Assembly (NCBI RefSeq): GCF_030272615.1
Contig: NC_081406.1
Span: 397,318,439 to 397,382,438, forward strand
Source of the DNA: Cryptomeria japonica
Lineage: Eukaryota; Streptophyta; Pinopsida; Cupressales; Cupressaceae
Direction of reading: 5' to 3'
Length of the DNA stretch: 64,000 nucleotides
Shown: positions 12,048 through 22,129 of the stretch, in pieces
Numbering within the stretch: position 1 is the stretch's first letter
Layout: each line of letters begins with the position of its first letter
The notes under the pieces: model-generated
Database searches by the model: none
Told to the model about the DNA's origin: nothing
Seen by the model: only the letters and a program-made list of their open reading frames with translations
Made by a program: the position numbers and the translations under genes

Positions 12048-12581
12048 TCTTCATCTCATTTTAGAGATAGATCTTCCATAAAATGGTTACCCCCTGCAGC
12101 TAATTTCTTTAAGATCAACTTCGATGGCTCTTCTCATGGAAACCTAGGGAAGTCAGGAATTGGAGTTTTCATTCAAGATCATTTCAGCAAAATGTGTGCT
12201 TTCCAAGCATCTCATATCCCCTCAGGCACCAATAACTTGGTAGAGGCAAATGCCTTATTAGCTGGCCTAGTGTTAGAAAGGAAATGCGGTCTCTCCAACA
12301 TACATTTATTAGGGGATTCATTAGTTCTCATCAATGCAATTACTTTGAAAAGATCTAAGACTTGGAACCTATCGTATGTTTTAAAGCATATTTGGGATTT
12401 ACTTGACACATTTTTAGATTACATTGTTAGCCACACATTAAGGGAAGGCAATTCCGTAGCTGACAAATTAGCAAATATGGGTTGTGATGGCATTTCAGTT
12501 GAGTCTATTGCATCTCACATCAAACTATCTTCATACCCCGAATTGCTTGAATTGGTACAAAAGGAAAGTACAAAATTTTAA
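12048..12581 (+). pseudogene. LINE RNase H domain (RVT_3 type)
   Basis: This is in frame with the RT after the TAG at 12045. FKINFDGSSHG carries the first catalytic Asp, then EANALLAGL (Glu), LLGDS (Asp) and the C-terminal HTLREGNSVADKLANMG helix, which carries the last catalytic Asp. The four acidic residues of the fold are all present. It ends at a TAA at 12579. RNase H at the C-terminus of the ORF2 product is known from some plant L1-clade LINEs. Only one stop separates it from the RT, so it is the least damaged coding segment in the left half of the window. Confidence 0.88.
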
Positions 12582-13002
12582 TTACAAATTATATCTCAAT
12601 AAGTACTCACATGTATGCACTTAATCTGAAGCCTGCAGATAGGATGACTGACAGGACACTCGCATATATGCATTTAAATGTAGCTTGTAGATGGTATAAA
12701 TGAAAGATAAATGCGAGTACTCTAAGATTTCAATGATGTCATTTTACATGGGGTAAGCAAATTTTGGCCTCTCACACATTCCCTCGATTGCGCTACTGTC
12801 ACATGTTAATGCAAGAAATCTCGAGCTTGATTTTTATAGACCAACTAATTATTGCATTACAAAGATTGCCTTAATGCAATCCTTTCAGAACCTATTTTTG
12901 CATGGAAAGATAGGTTTTGTTTATAAAAGGAAACTTGCCTGCTTTAATTCACAATTTTTGGCAGAAGTTTTTGAAGTTTGAAGCATTTCAGTGTGTAGCA
13001 AA
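12582..13002 (+). other. Non-coding segment between LINE RNase H and downstream frame
   Basis: No gene is seen. It contains a TATA-like ttataaaagg at about 12920, some 80 bp before the ATG of the next frame, and a repeat of the word catatatgcattta near 12660. Whether it is LINE 3' UTR or captured flanking DNA cannot be decided from the sequence. Confidence 0.4.
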
Positions 13003-13923
13003 ATGGAGAATGGCTCTTGCGAAGGTTGCAGAAAATTGCATTGGGAGTACATGCCATGGAATGAACAAGTTCCAGTGCATATTAAAGAGCCCTAGGTGGC
13101 ATTCCATGGCCACATTGATGATGGGGACCTCAATCAACTGTTCCATTTACAAAACCCACAACTAAGGAGAGCAGTCAAAGATTTCATTGGTGAGGAGATT
13201 TTGTCCCCTCAAGCCAAACGAATTTTATTTCCCTATCAAATTCTCAGTTCTTTTCTGTCCAACACTCTTGATCTGTTGCAATCAATCCCTCTATTCGAAA
13301 TGGTGTTTTTTAAGCTGGTAAGGCAGGATGTGCTTGAACCTACCACGTTCCATGAAGCTCTAGCCAATTATAATCTGTGGTAGGGGTCAACTCTCTTAGG
13401 GGGTCTGTTTCCATGACATTTTATCCAATCCAGTCATGCATACATGGTGCTTTATGACCGAATCAAGCATGCCCTTGAAAGGCAAAACTCTCATCATGTG
13501 AAGAATGGTCTGTAGAAATTTGGTAGACAATTAGATGAGCATATTGTGCACAGAGTTAGGATCAAAGTCGGGGCTCTTATGGTGATTTTGGAGCTAGAAA
13601 ATGTTGATCCTAGACTGGCAATTTTGCAACTTGAGGAAAGGGGATGGACTATAGAAAGGGTGTCAGACCTTAATGCACCTATGAAGGATGGGGCCTTAGG
13701 ATGGACTAATAGTTTCTCATAGCCTGAAGTGGTAGAGGAGTGGGAAAATATAGCATTGAATCCTTCAAGGGAAGTAAGATTGTGACAACCCACAAAGGTC
13801 AATATTTGGGAGGTCATTCGTCGCCCTCAAGAAGAAGCAGAGCCGGTGCGATGGGAGGATGATACTTCAGCCTTCAGTGCCCCCAAAAATCAAATCCTGG
13901 GTGATTCAGCCATGGAAGAGTAA
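13003..13923 (+). pseudogene. Unrecognised protein frame (about 306 codons) in the LINE 3' region
   Basis: A single reading frame from ATG 13003 to TAA 13921 keeps register through six in-frame stops (13093, 13381, 13414, 13513, 13720, 13783). Each stop is one transition away from CAG, CGA or TGG. The protein starts MENGSCEGCRKLHWEYMPW, has an amphipathic middle (FLSNTLDLLQSIPLFEMVFF) and an acidic, tryptophan-containing tail. I do not recognise a domain. A TATA-like site lies 80 bp upstream. The frame is far more damaged than the adjacent LINE RT, which suggests it was already dead when it was copied, perhaps as a 3'-transduced neighbour. Confidence 0.45.
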
Positions 13924-14274
13924 AAAGATAGCTCTGGCTCTCTATTTTTTGCTACTTAGAATATGTTCCAGTTTTGATGTATAAGGAAATCTGTTGGCAG
14001 CTGATATGGCTCATAAATTTTGTCTTTTTTTTGATAATTCCATTATGTTGATATATTATATCAAATTATACATATCATAAGCATGTATATTTTGATGAAT
14101 TCTTTTTTGTATGATTGGGTGACTTGTCCCCATATAGCGTAGATTTAGTTTTTGTAATTGAGCGAGGATCTAGAGTTTTCTTCCTAGTTCTTTCTCTGAT
14201 GAGCTCTTGAACTAGGTCTTCTTATTATTAATATATCAAGTGCTCGTCACTTTTTGCTTAAAAAAAAAAAAAAA
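13924..14274 (+). other. LINE 3' end and poly-A tail
   Basis: AT-rich, non-coding. Poly-T and TATA runs (about 14025-14090) precede a plant-LINE-like terminus, with atatatcaag and tttttgctt directly before 15 adenines (14260-14274). After the tail the host intron resumes with gattgatcac. Confidence 0.7.
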
Positions 14275-14288
14275 GATTGATCACTTAC

Positions 14289-14363
14289 TACTAGGTCGTA
14301 GTTTCGCAAATGATTATGTCATCTCTGGTGCTCGAATCAATATTCTTGAATCAAAATAGCCAT
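14289..14363 (-). pseudogene. PMD gene exon 1 (copy A)
   Basis: On the minus strand an ATG at 14363 opens a 75-nt exon that ends at 14289, directly before GTAAGTGA (14288-14281). The same 75-nt exon with the same donor exists in B (61091-61017) and C (40749-40823). Read in phase with exon 2, it encodes about 25 residues ending R-N-Y-D-L-V here, R-H-Y-E-L-A in C and H-Y-E-P-A in B. Copy A has stops at codons 9 and 15. Codon 15 is TGA in all three copies. The 5' UTR would be only about 45 nt given the TATA position. Confidence 0.65.
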
Positions 14364-14437
14364 TTTTCTTTGCAGAAGTTTTTTCAATTTTTAAACTTTG
14401 AGAGGTAAAAATGAATTGAAAATGACACATTGAACCT

Positions 14438-14458
14438 CTTATATAGCCCAAACCCTAA
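14438..14458 (-). promoter_or_regulatory. Antisense PMD promoter: TATA box and telo-box (copy A)
   Basis: On the minus strand, CTATATAAG (14446-14438) lies 75 bp upstream of the exon-1 ATG. The telo-box complement aaaccctaa (14450-14458) lies just upstream of it. Both are kept at the same spacing in copies B and C. The telo-box plus TATA pairing is common in promoters of growth-related plant genes. Confidence 0.7.
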
Positions 14459-15354
14459 TTTTTAACTTTCTTTGATGGACATAAAACTTGTACCCTTGAC
14501 TAAATCGCTTGTCCAGAGTCCATTTTCGGGATCGAAATCAAAATCTGATGTCAATTTTCTAGTCAAAATTTTATGACGTTGACCACTTAGCACTTTCATC
14601 CTCTAGTCAATTTTTGAATCATTTTGTACTCAACTCTAAATCCCAATTTAAATTCTCAAATCAACTCTAATTTTAATCTTCAACATCAATCTTTGTGCTC
14701 AAATAATTATCATCATTACAAATTGCCTAAAATCATTATACCCTCGCTATCTTTCGATTTCTCTCTTGAGGGGGCATACTCATTGCATCTTTTCAGTGAT
14801 CATCATCATCAAAAGTCGATAAATTTTATCAAATCATCTTCATCTAAAGTCTAGCAAAATTATTTTCAAACAAAGAAAATCAATTAAACCTTGTTACTAG
14901 GGGCACTTTACTAAATCACATTGTGTCAAATAAAGCAATCTCTAGGGGCATATTAATCTTTGTCCTTATCTGAATCAATCTTAAAATTGATGTTTAGTTT
15001 CATCACATCAAATCAAGCTGGACATTTTCTTTTGCTAATCGATTCTTGTTCAATCAAGTTCGAATTTGGTTGCATCTCTCGGTCAATCTAGTTCAATCAA
15101 GTTCTAGATCGATAATTGTTTCTTGATCCATCAAGTTCAAGAATGGTATCTCTCTCTTTGTCGATTCTTGTTCAATCAAGTTCAAGATCAGTATCGCTTT
15201 AATCAAATCTATTCAGTTTCATCACTTCAAATCAAGCTGAACGTCTCGCTCTTCATCGGTTTGTGATCCATCAAGTTCAGAACTGATATCTATTTGACAT
15301 CAACTATTCTTTGAACCAATGCGTTGCTCACACATTAATTCAAAGAGGGGAAAA
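14459..15354 (+). repeat. 3' repeat zone and polypurine tract of copy A
   Basis: No gene. From about 15000 to 15300 degenerate 50-70-bp units recur around the dyad-like core TCAATCAAGTTCAAGATC and the phrase TTCATCACTTCAAATCAAGC. GGGGGCAT-like blocks occur at about 14769, 14898 and 14943. The zone ends in the purine tract caaagaggggaaaa (15341-15354) against the LTR, the plus-strand primer site. Confidence 0.7.
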
Positions 15355-16609
15355 TGTAATACCCTAAAAATGGTCACCTAAACCATGGGCCCCTAATCTC
15401 GATAACATCACCAAGGTCCTAACCAAAGGCAATTAAATCAACCTTGAGCACCTAATTAATTAATTCCTCAATCATTAATGTTACATGGTAAATTAATCAC
15501 TATATATTAATTAAATATGTATTTAATTAATTAAATCTTTCCAAGTAAATCATTTTGATCAATTATCCTATTTATTTAATTAAATATCCTAGCATATTTA
15601 ATTAATAAATAAATTTTCCATTTAATCATAAAAAAAAGGAATTAATTTACAAAGAGAGATTTATCACAAAAAGAGGAATTAATCTGCAAAAGAAAGAGTT
15701 AAATTCAAAACAAAACAAAAGAATTAAATTGAGAAACGAAATCAAACTTAAGATATTCCTTGTTCTAAAAATGAGATAACTTGAAAATCAGAAATAACAA
15801 TTAAATTGAATTAATCATTTTCTCTAAAATTAAAACTCCAAGCTTTTGAAGAAAGAGGTTCAGTTGCATTGAAAAGGCTTTTTTTAAATAAAAATATTGA
15901 ACAAATTAAAGAAAAGTGCATGGAATCACATAATTTTTATCTCAAGTGCATGGAATCAACTAATTTTATCTCCAGTGTAAACTTAGACTTATAATCTGAA
16001 TGCATTCAATCAAGCCATAATTGGAATCTATCTCAATATTAACAGAATCTGATCTCTCAATTATTTCAATTATCCTAAATTGTGCTTTTAATTGAGGAAT
16101 ATCAACCGCTCATTGCTAATCGATCTTGACCGTTGGTCTCTCTTTTTGAATCTCTTTAAATTCAACCTTCTTCTCTCATTCAAAACACCATAGAGATTTA
16201 TTGTTATTGTGCAGTTTTTTCTCTGGAGTCATTGAAGATATTGTGCTTTGATATTATTGCATCTTAGTTTATCTTTTTGAATATTTAGTTTAATTATGAT
16301 TGCTTGAATTCATATAGCTTATTATTCATTCATCTAGCTTAATATTTATTCATCTAGCTTAATCTTGCATTCATTTATCTTAATCTTGTGCTCATATAGA
16401 TTAAATCCTTCATCTTGGTGTAGTCTAGTCACTGGTATTGCTTAGACAAATCTAAGAGAAAGTCTATACTTGCATCTTTTAGAAGGCAATAGGCTGATTT
16501 GCTATGGTTTTCATATTCATGATTATATCTGTCTAACGATGCATGCAATGACTTAATTGAAGTGTTGTGTCTTACGACTTGTAGACTTCATCCACTTTTC
16601 ACACACACA
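15355..16609 (+). repeat. 3' LTR of Tat copy A
   Basis: It starts TGTAATACCCTAAAAATGG right after the purine tract and ends ...CACACACA at 16609. At about 1255 bp it is longer and more diverged than the other family LTRs in this window. A long AT-rich section (15430-15620) is shared with all of them. The sequence after it (tctgctgg) is not a primer site, which supports a 3' LTR. Confidence 0.85.
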
Positions 16610-17211
16610 TCTGCTGGTAAAGAAAAAGAAAGATATGTCTACTGGCAAGGAAGAAGACGCTACCAGAAGCACAACAACCTATACACTATTGAGGATGATG
16701 ACACAGATGAAGAAAGTGCATCAGAAGATGACTATCATGAGAATGACATAGAAGTAAATCTCTTTATGGTACTTGATGAACTAGTTGGTGAAGATGATGA
16801 AGAAGAAGACATTGAGGCCAAAGTGGATCTAGAAGGTGAGTCATAAGTGCTCTTGAGGAGATGAGTAAAACAAGAAGAGAACTCAAGAAGTTCAAGCTTG
16901 TTGCAGTAGATGAACAAGGACTCTTGAATAAATCTCTAGATGATTCCAATTAAGTTATATCTAACTTGAAACTCCACTTGGAAGAAGCCAAGAGGATTTG
17001 TGAAGTTACATCCTCTGATCTAATGAAGAAGGAAAAGGAGCATCAAGATCTGGAAGCAGAAATAGTGAAGCTCAAAAAGGAGCTTGAAAAAAGTATGGAA
17101 GAAATGAAAGTGAGAAGAAAATATGAAGGCAACACCAAAACCTTGGACAAGATGCTAAGAAAAAAAAAGCCATCTAAAGATACCGGTGACTTAGGATTTG
17201 AAGAAGGATAA
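16610..17211 (+). pseudogene. Copia Gag C-terminal coiled-coil segment, degenerate
   Basis: An acidic stretch (TIEDDDTDEESASEDDY, about 16680-16740) is followed, after frame changes and stops near 16845 and 16950, by a heptad-rich coil at 16966-17180 (LHLEEAKRICEV, then KKEKEHQDLEAEIVKLKKEL). No CCHC knuckle survives between the coil and the protease, so the nucleocapsid has been deleted or was never present here. In Ty1/copia Gag such coils lie between capsid and knuckles. The fragment ends with GDLGFEEG before TAA at 17209. Confidence 0.6.
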
Positions 17212-17809
17212 GGTAGAATCAAGTCTGATGGTGTAGACTGCCTTACATGCTGAAAGGAAAAATCTATGGGTTGTAGACATTGGTTGTTCCAACCACATGA
17301 AAAGTGATAAAAATAAATTTATCAAGCTTGAAGATTGGAATGGTGGTTCAATAAGATTCAAAGACAACTCATCCATCAAAATAAAGGGAAAAGGTACTCT
17401 AAATATCGATGGAAAACTGAAGGCACATGATGTGTATTATGTGGAAGGCCTAAAGAACAACTTGTTGAGTGTGAGTCAAATGTGTGACAAAGGTTACAAA
17501 TTCACCTTTGATTCTATTGGTTTCCAGATAAAGAAAGAGAGTATCGGTCAAACTGTAGCCAAAGGAAAGAGGACAAATGATAATGTATATAACCTGAAAG
17601 AATGTTTTGAATCCCAATGTATGTTGGGACAATTGGATGAAAGTTGGTTGTGGCACAGAAGATTAGACCACATAAATTTTGATAATTTAGTTGCAGTAAG
17701 AAAAAAGGGGTTTGTAAGAAATATTCCACCCATCATCAAACCAGTAAGCACATTTTGTTATGAATGTGTGAAAGGGAAGAAGACTAAGGTGAGCTTTAGA
17801 ACAAAATAA
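17212..17809 (+). pseudogene. Copia protease and GAG-pre-integrase domain
   Basis: The protease core reads WVVDIGCSNHM at about 17269-17300. The expected D-S/T-G triad is D-I-G, a likely inactivating change. The strand FKDNSSIKIKGKGTL and the helix LKNNLLSVSQMCDKGYK follow, as in copia proteases. The pre-integrase zinc-binding region is WLWHRRLDHINFDNL with a later CYECVKGKK, giving the H-H-C-C set. The frame is open from 17297 to a TAA at 17807. The family roles are polyprotein maturation and integrase DNA binding. Confidence 0.85.
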
Positions 17810-18690
17810 CACAACACCTCAAGACCACTTGAAATTGTACATACAGATCTGTGTGGTCCAACTAGGACAAGAGCTCTTGCCGATGAAAGATATTTTATGC
17901 TCTTCATTGATGACTATTCAAGAATAACATGGGTCACTTTCCTACAAGATAAAACACAAGCATTTGATAGTTCAAAATATTTAGGAATATGGTGGAGAAG
18001 GAAAGTGGGTGCAAGATGAAATGTCTAAGATCAAACCGAGGTGGAGAGTTCACATCAAATGAGTCTTAAGATTATTATGAAAGACATGGAATTAGAAGGC
18101 AATACTCAGCCTCTAGGACACCACAACAAAATGGTTTCGTAGAAAGAAAGAACAAGACAGTCAAGGAGATGGCCAAAACCATGTTAAATGAGGCCAATTT
18201 TCCGAAAATATATTGGAAGGAAGCAGTTCATACCGCCAATTTTCAAAAAAATGACACCTTATGAGTTGTGGTATGACCGAAAACCGTCAACCAAGAACTT
18301 TAAGGTATTTGGAAGCAAATGTTTTATCAAGAGAGATATGGATGGTTTAGGTAGTTTTGATTCCAAGAGTGATGAAGGAATATTCCTTGGTTACTCATCT
18401 AACAACAAGACCTATAAATGCTACAAAAAAAGACTAAGAAGAGTCACGATGAGGATATGCACAAAGGAAGATAATCATAGGTAAACCGGTATGATGATTT
18501 TGGTGATGAAGGTGAGGAAGCTCAGTCAGACAATGAACCAAAAGAAGCATCCAGAAAGGCTCCTAATCTATATGTGTAGATGAGCCACCCGAAAGAAATT
18601 TTTTTAGGTAATACGTTTGATGGTGTGCAGACTAGGAGAAGACTTTCTCAGAATGATGAACAAGTCAACTTCTGCCTCATGACTGAAGTA
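17810..18690 (+). pseudogene. Copia integrase core and C-terminal region, broken
   Basis: The core is visible as LEIVHTDLCGPTRTRALADERYFMLFIDD (first catalytic Asp in HTDLCGP, 17830-17855). The second Asp region near 18030 is shifted and altered, and the Glu region follows in a different frame with the phrase FVERKNKTV (about 18138-18165). The integrase C-terminal domain is seen at 18255-18445 (MTPYELWYDRKPSTKNFKVFGSKCF, then DEGIFLGYSSNNKTYKCY). At least four frame changes occur. It is inactive. Confidence 0.75.
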
Positions 18691-20285
18691 GAACCTAAAA
18701 CATTCAATGAGGCTAGCAAAAGACAAGAATGGATGGATACCATGGAAGAAGAACTACAATAGATTGATAAGAACGTGACTTGGGAATTAGTCCCTAGACC
18801 GCAAGACAAGAACATCATTGGCACCAAATGGCTCTACTAGAATAAGATGAATGAAGAAGGTAAAATTGTTAGGTATAAATCTAGACTTGTGTGCAAAGGT
18901 TATTCTCGCATAGAGGGCATTGATTTTGAAGAAACATTTGCACTGGTAGCTATATTATAAGCAATTAGAATGTTTCTAGCCTTTTCTTCCTACAAGGGTT
19001 ATTAAATATATCAAATAGATGTTAAATATGCCTTCCTCAATGGAAATTTGGAAAAAGAAGTGTACATGGAGCAACCAGAAGGGTTTCTGATACATGATGA
19101 TGAAACCTTTGTGTGTTGGCTGAAGAAAGACCTGTATGGTTTAAAGAAAGCTCCTAGAGCATGGTATTCAAGGCTAGATCAACACCTAAAGGAGAAAGGA
19201 TTCAGAAAGGGGAGTGTTGACAACAATTTATATATCAAGAAATATGGAAACCACATGATCATTGTGGTTGTGTATGTAGATGACATTTCTTTTGGAGGCA
19301 ATAAGGACACCCTTTGCAAAGAATTTGTTGATCAGATGTAGTCAAAATTTGAGATGTCAATGCTTGGAGAATTGACATACTTCCTTGCTTTGCAGATATC
19401 ACAGCAAGATAAGGGAATATTTATCTCACAAACCAAGTATGCACAAGATATGTTGAAGAAATTTCAAATGGATGATTGCAAACTAGTAAGTACCCCCATG
19501 GTGACCAGAAGCAAATTAAGAAAGAATGATGAATCACCAATGGTGGATCAAACATTGTATAGATACATGATATACAGCCTATTGTATCTTATTGCTTCTA
19601 GACTGGATATAGTGTAGACATTGTGCATGGTGGCTAGATTTCAAGCTGCACCTATGAAGTCACATATGAATGTCGTAAGAAATTTTTTTAGGTACTTGAA
19701 AGGAACACTTAGTTATGGATTGTGGTACCCTAAATAAGGGGAATTCCTATTGGAATCATATACTGATGTTGATTGTGTAGGTTGCTTTGATGACCGGAAG
19801 AGCACAAGTGGTGGTCCATTCTTCTTAGGTGACCGGTTGGTCTCATGGCATAGCAAGAAGTGGGATTTAGTCTTCCTATCAACTACTGAAGAAGAATACA
19901 TTGTTGTTGCTACATGTTTCTCTTAGGTGCTTTGGATGAAGCAAAACTTCAAGGCCATACAGGTGTACATCTCTAATCCTATTCTCATCCAGTTTGATAA
20001 TTCAAGTGCCATCAACATATCAAAGAATCTGGTGATGCATTCTAGGATAAAGCATATAGCCATCAAGTATCATTTTCTCAGAGAGAAGGTTGAAGGACAA
20101 GAAGTAAAGATGGACTATGTCCCTACATGAGAACAAGCGGCAGACATTTTCACCAAACCATTGTTAGTAAGCACTTTTGACTACTTAAGACACAAGTTGG
20201 GAGTTGTGTCACCTACCTTATGCACTTACTTTAGTAAGAAGTTATATGGTTCAGGGGGAGTTCATAGAAGCATCTATAACTCTTG
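18691..20285 (+). pseudogene. Copia reverse transcriptase and RNase H
   Basis: It starts with EPKTFNEASKRQEWMDTMEEEL, then ELVPRPQDKNIIGTKWLY, YQIDVKYAFLNGNLEKEVYM, LYGLKKAPRAWYSRLD and the catalytic VVYVDDISFGG (about 19270-19300). RNase H follows: YTDVDCVGCFDDRKSTSGG (19760-19815), LSTTEEEYIVVA and a final IKYHFLREKVEGQEVKMDYV, then EQAADIFTKPL. TAG stops lie at about 18760, 18838, 19339, 19615 and 19924. TAA occurs at 18958 and 19735. Most are single transitions from CAG, TGG or CAA. The YVDD is intact. Confidence 0.88.
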
Positions 20286-20493
20286 AACCACATGTTGATC
20301 ATAGGGAAAGTTCAAGGTTGTATGTCTCAGTACCGGCTATAATCACTAAGAGAAGATTTCACTAAGGGGGAGATAGGCATGTATCAAAGGGGGAGTACAA
20401 ATTACCCCGACCCTTTGTCATTGTGTCAAAGGGGGAGAAATCTACCGGTATGAAGTCTTGCAATAAGTTGACATGAATGCCAAAGGGGGAGAT
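20250..20493 (+). promoter_or_regulatory. Repeated polypurine tracts of the Sirevirus-like element
   Basis: AGGGGGAG-type blocks occur at about 20254, 20365, 20389, 20428 and 20484. The last abuts the LTR (caaaggggga-gat). Several purine tracts between pol and LTR are a known Sirevirus feature. Two of the intervening blocks lie in the same repeated context (tcaaagggggag). Confidence 0.7.
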
Positions 20494-20964
20494 TATTGGC
20501 ATTATTGGCATTAAGTTGTTATTGATGTCAACTAGTTTGGCATGATCACCGATGAGTAAGAAGTGGTGACCGGTATAGGAGAAGTAAGACATGATGATGT
20601 CAATCCATATGTGTGTAAGAAGATAGAAGGAAGGTTACCGGTACACATGAAATGTGTCATCAACTAGTAAAGTAGGACCACTGGTAAGGCAAGCAAGAAA
20701 GAAAGAGAAGAACTTAAGGATGTAAACTGGTATACTCAGAGAAGGTTAATGCTACCGATAAATGGACTAAATAGTAGGACCAAAATGTTTGATGGAAGGC
20801 CATGTTGATCCACTGACAGCGATGAGGTTTACAAGTATGAAGGCCCATCGATGGAGTTAGGTTATACTAGTAAAGTGAGTTGAACAAATAGTCAATCTTG
20901 GTAAACAAAGAATGTCAAAACCACATGACACCAAGCAAAGGAGGATGTCGACAAAGATGATAGC
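20494..20964 (+). repeat. 3' LTR of the Sirevirus-like copia, left part
   Basis: It starts TATTGGCATTATTGGC after the purine tract. The expected TG start has become TA and the first words are duplicated. It is rich in the word ACCGGT/ACCGGTA. It has no LTR end because the Tat composite begins at 20965. The sequence at 63329-64000 is of similar style and may be the missing right part. Confidence 0.65.
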
Positions 20965-22107
20965 TATAATACCCTAAAAATGGTCATCAAAACCATGGTC
21001 CCCTAATATTGACAACATCACCAAGGTCCTAACTAAAGGCAATTAAATCAATCTTCAGCACATTATTAATTCTTTAATCATCAAATGTCACATGGTAAAT
21101 CGATTACTCAATATTAATTAAATATTAATTTAATTAATTGAATCATTCCAAGAATATCATTTTTGATCAATTATCCTATTTTAATTTATTAAATATCCTA
21201 GCATATTTAATTAATTAATAAATTTGCCATTTAATCATGCAAAAAAGGAATTAATTTAATACAAAAGAGGAATTAATTACAAAGCAAGAGTTGAATTGAA
21301 AATAAAATAAAAGAATTGAATTGAGAGAGAAATCAAACTTGAGATATTATTTCTTTTTCTAAATTCAGAACTTGAAATCAGAAGAGCAATTAATTGAATT
21401 ATTGAATTATTCTCTAAAATTGGAACTCAAAGCCTTTCAGAAAAAGAAGTTTAGTTGCATTGAAAAGACTCTTTTCTTGAATAAATCAAAGAATTATCTA
21501 TTTTTATCACAAATGCATGGAATTAATTTAATATTATTTTCTAATGCAACGTGAACTTCTTATTTAAATGCATTTCAATAAAACTATAATTGGAATCTAT
21601 CTCGAGGTTAACTGAACATGATTTCTCAATTATTTCAATTAATCCTAAATTGAGCTTTTTCATCATCTCTCTTGTAATTCTCTATAAATTCAGGCTTCAG
21701 CTCTCATCCAATTTAACCCAAAGATTTTTGAGAACACGCTTGGAGATTATTATTACACTGATTTTTGCTCTGGAGTTATTGAATATATTGTGTTTTTTTA
21801 GATTATTTGCATCCATATTTAGTTTACTCATATTGCTTGAATCCATATTGCTTGAATTATTCATCCATCTTGCATCCATTTTAGCTTAATATCATTCTCA
21901 TATAGATTAAATCCTTCATCTTGGTGTAGTCTAGTCACTAGTATTGCTTATAAAAATTTGAGAGCAATCTTATACTCACATATTTTAGAAGGCAATTAGT
22001 CGATTTGTTATGGTTTTATTATTCATGCTTATATCTGTCTAACCATACATGTAATGACTTAATTGAAGTGTTGTTCTTTCAGCTACAGACCCTTTTTCAC
22101 ACACACA
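20965..22107 (+). repeat. LTR 1 (5' LTR type, followed by primer site)
   Basis: It starts tataatacccta (TG changed to TA) and ends acacaca at 22107, 1143 bp. A TATA box, CTATAAAT, lies at about 21682-21689. It is nearly identical to the inverted LTR at 35741-36871: the accidental open frames across the two differ at only two of 99 positions. It is followed by tct and a primer-binding site. Confidence 0.88.
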
Positions 22108-22111
22108 TCTT

Positions 22112-22129
22112 TGGCGCCCACTGTGGGGC
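22112..22129 (+). promoter_or_regulatory. Primer-binding site after LTR 1
   Basis: The 18-mer tggcgcccactgtggggc lies 4 bases after the LTR end. This TGGCGCC start is typical of tRNA-primed plant Ty3 elements of the Tat/Athila group. Which tRNA primes cannot be settled here. Equivalent sites follow LTR 2 (32455) and, inverted, LTR 5 and LTR 4. Confidence 0.75.

Larger units (their letters stand above)
10012..14274 (+). mobile_element. 5'-truncated L1-type LINE inserted in the PMD intron of copy A
   Basis: The element starts inside the RT domain and ends in a 15-nt poly-A (14260-14274), the usual outcome of target-primed reverse transcription. The flanks match an uninterrupted site in copy B (around 61005). 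The left side reads ggctcaagat and the right side gattgatcac, so any duplication is short (aagat, partly hidden in the poly-A). The orientation is opposite to the PMD gene. Most of the body keeps an open frame, so the insertion is younger than its host. Confidence 0.85.
1..16609 (+). mobile_element. Ty3/gypsy Tat-lineage LTR retrotransposon, copy A (5' part outside window)
   Basis: The order seen is protease with G-patch, RT (YVDD), two successive RNase H domains, integrase, a 3' UTR, an antisense PMD gene, a repeat zone, a purine tract and one LTR. Two RNase H domains after the RT are a hallmark of the Tat lineage, and several plant Ty3 elements are known to carry an extra antisense ORF between pol and the 3' LTR. 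A LINE is nested at about 10012-14274. The 5' LTR, leader and most of gag lie left of the window. Every coding block has several stops or frameshifts, so the copy is dead. It shares its layout with copies B and C, which makes the internal boundaries reliable. Confidence 0.9.
16610..20964 (+). mobile_element. Sirevirus-like Ty1/copia remnant (gag coil to start of 3' LTR)
   Basis: The order is gag coiled coil, protease, pre-integrase, integrase, RT, RNase H, which is the Ty1/copia order. Between pol and the 3' LTR the purine block AGGGGGAG recurs five times, a feature described for Sireviruses. The 5' LTR and most of gag are missing: copy A's LTR abuts the gag region, so A may have inserted in or deleted the 5' half. 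The 3' LTR is cut at 20964 by the Tat block and may resume at 63329. Confidence 0.8.

Noticed and set aside
16605-16620. tct after copy A's LTR as the start of a primer-binding site
   Set aside because: Only three bases agree with the tct-ttggcg pattern. The rest (gctggtaaag) does not match, and a purine tract before this LTR marks it as a 3' LTR.
21590-21889. A 99-codon open frame repeated in several LTRs (also at 36258-35959, minus)
   Set aside because: It lies across the LTR TATA box and U5-side sequence, is interrupted or shortened in LTRs 2-4, and has a hydrophobic composition explained by AT-richness. Similarity between copies reflects LTR homology.
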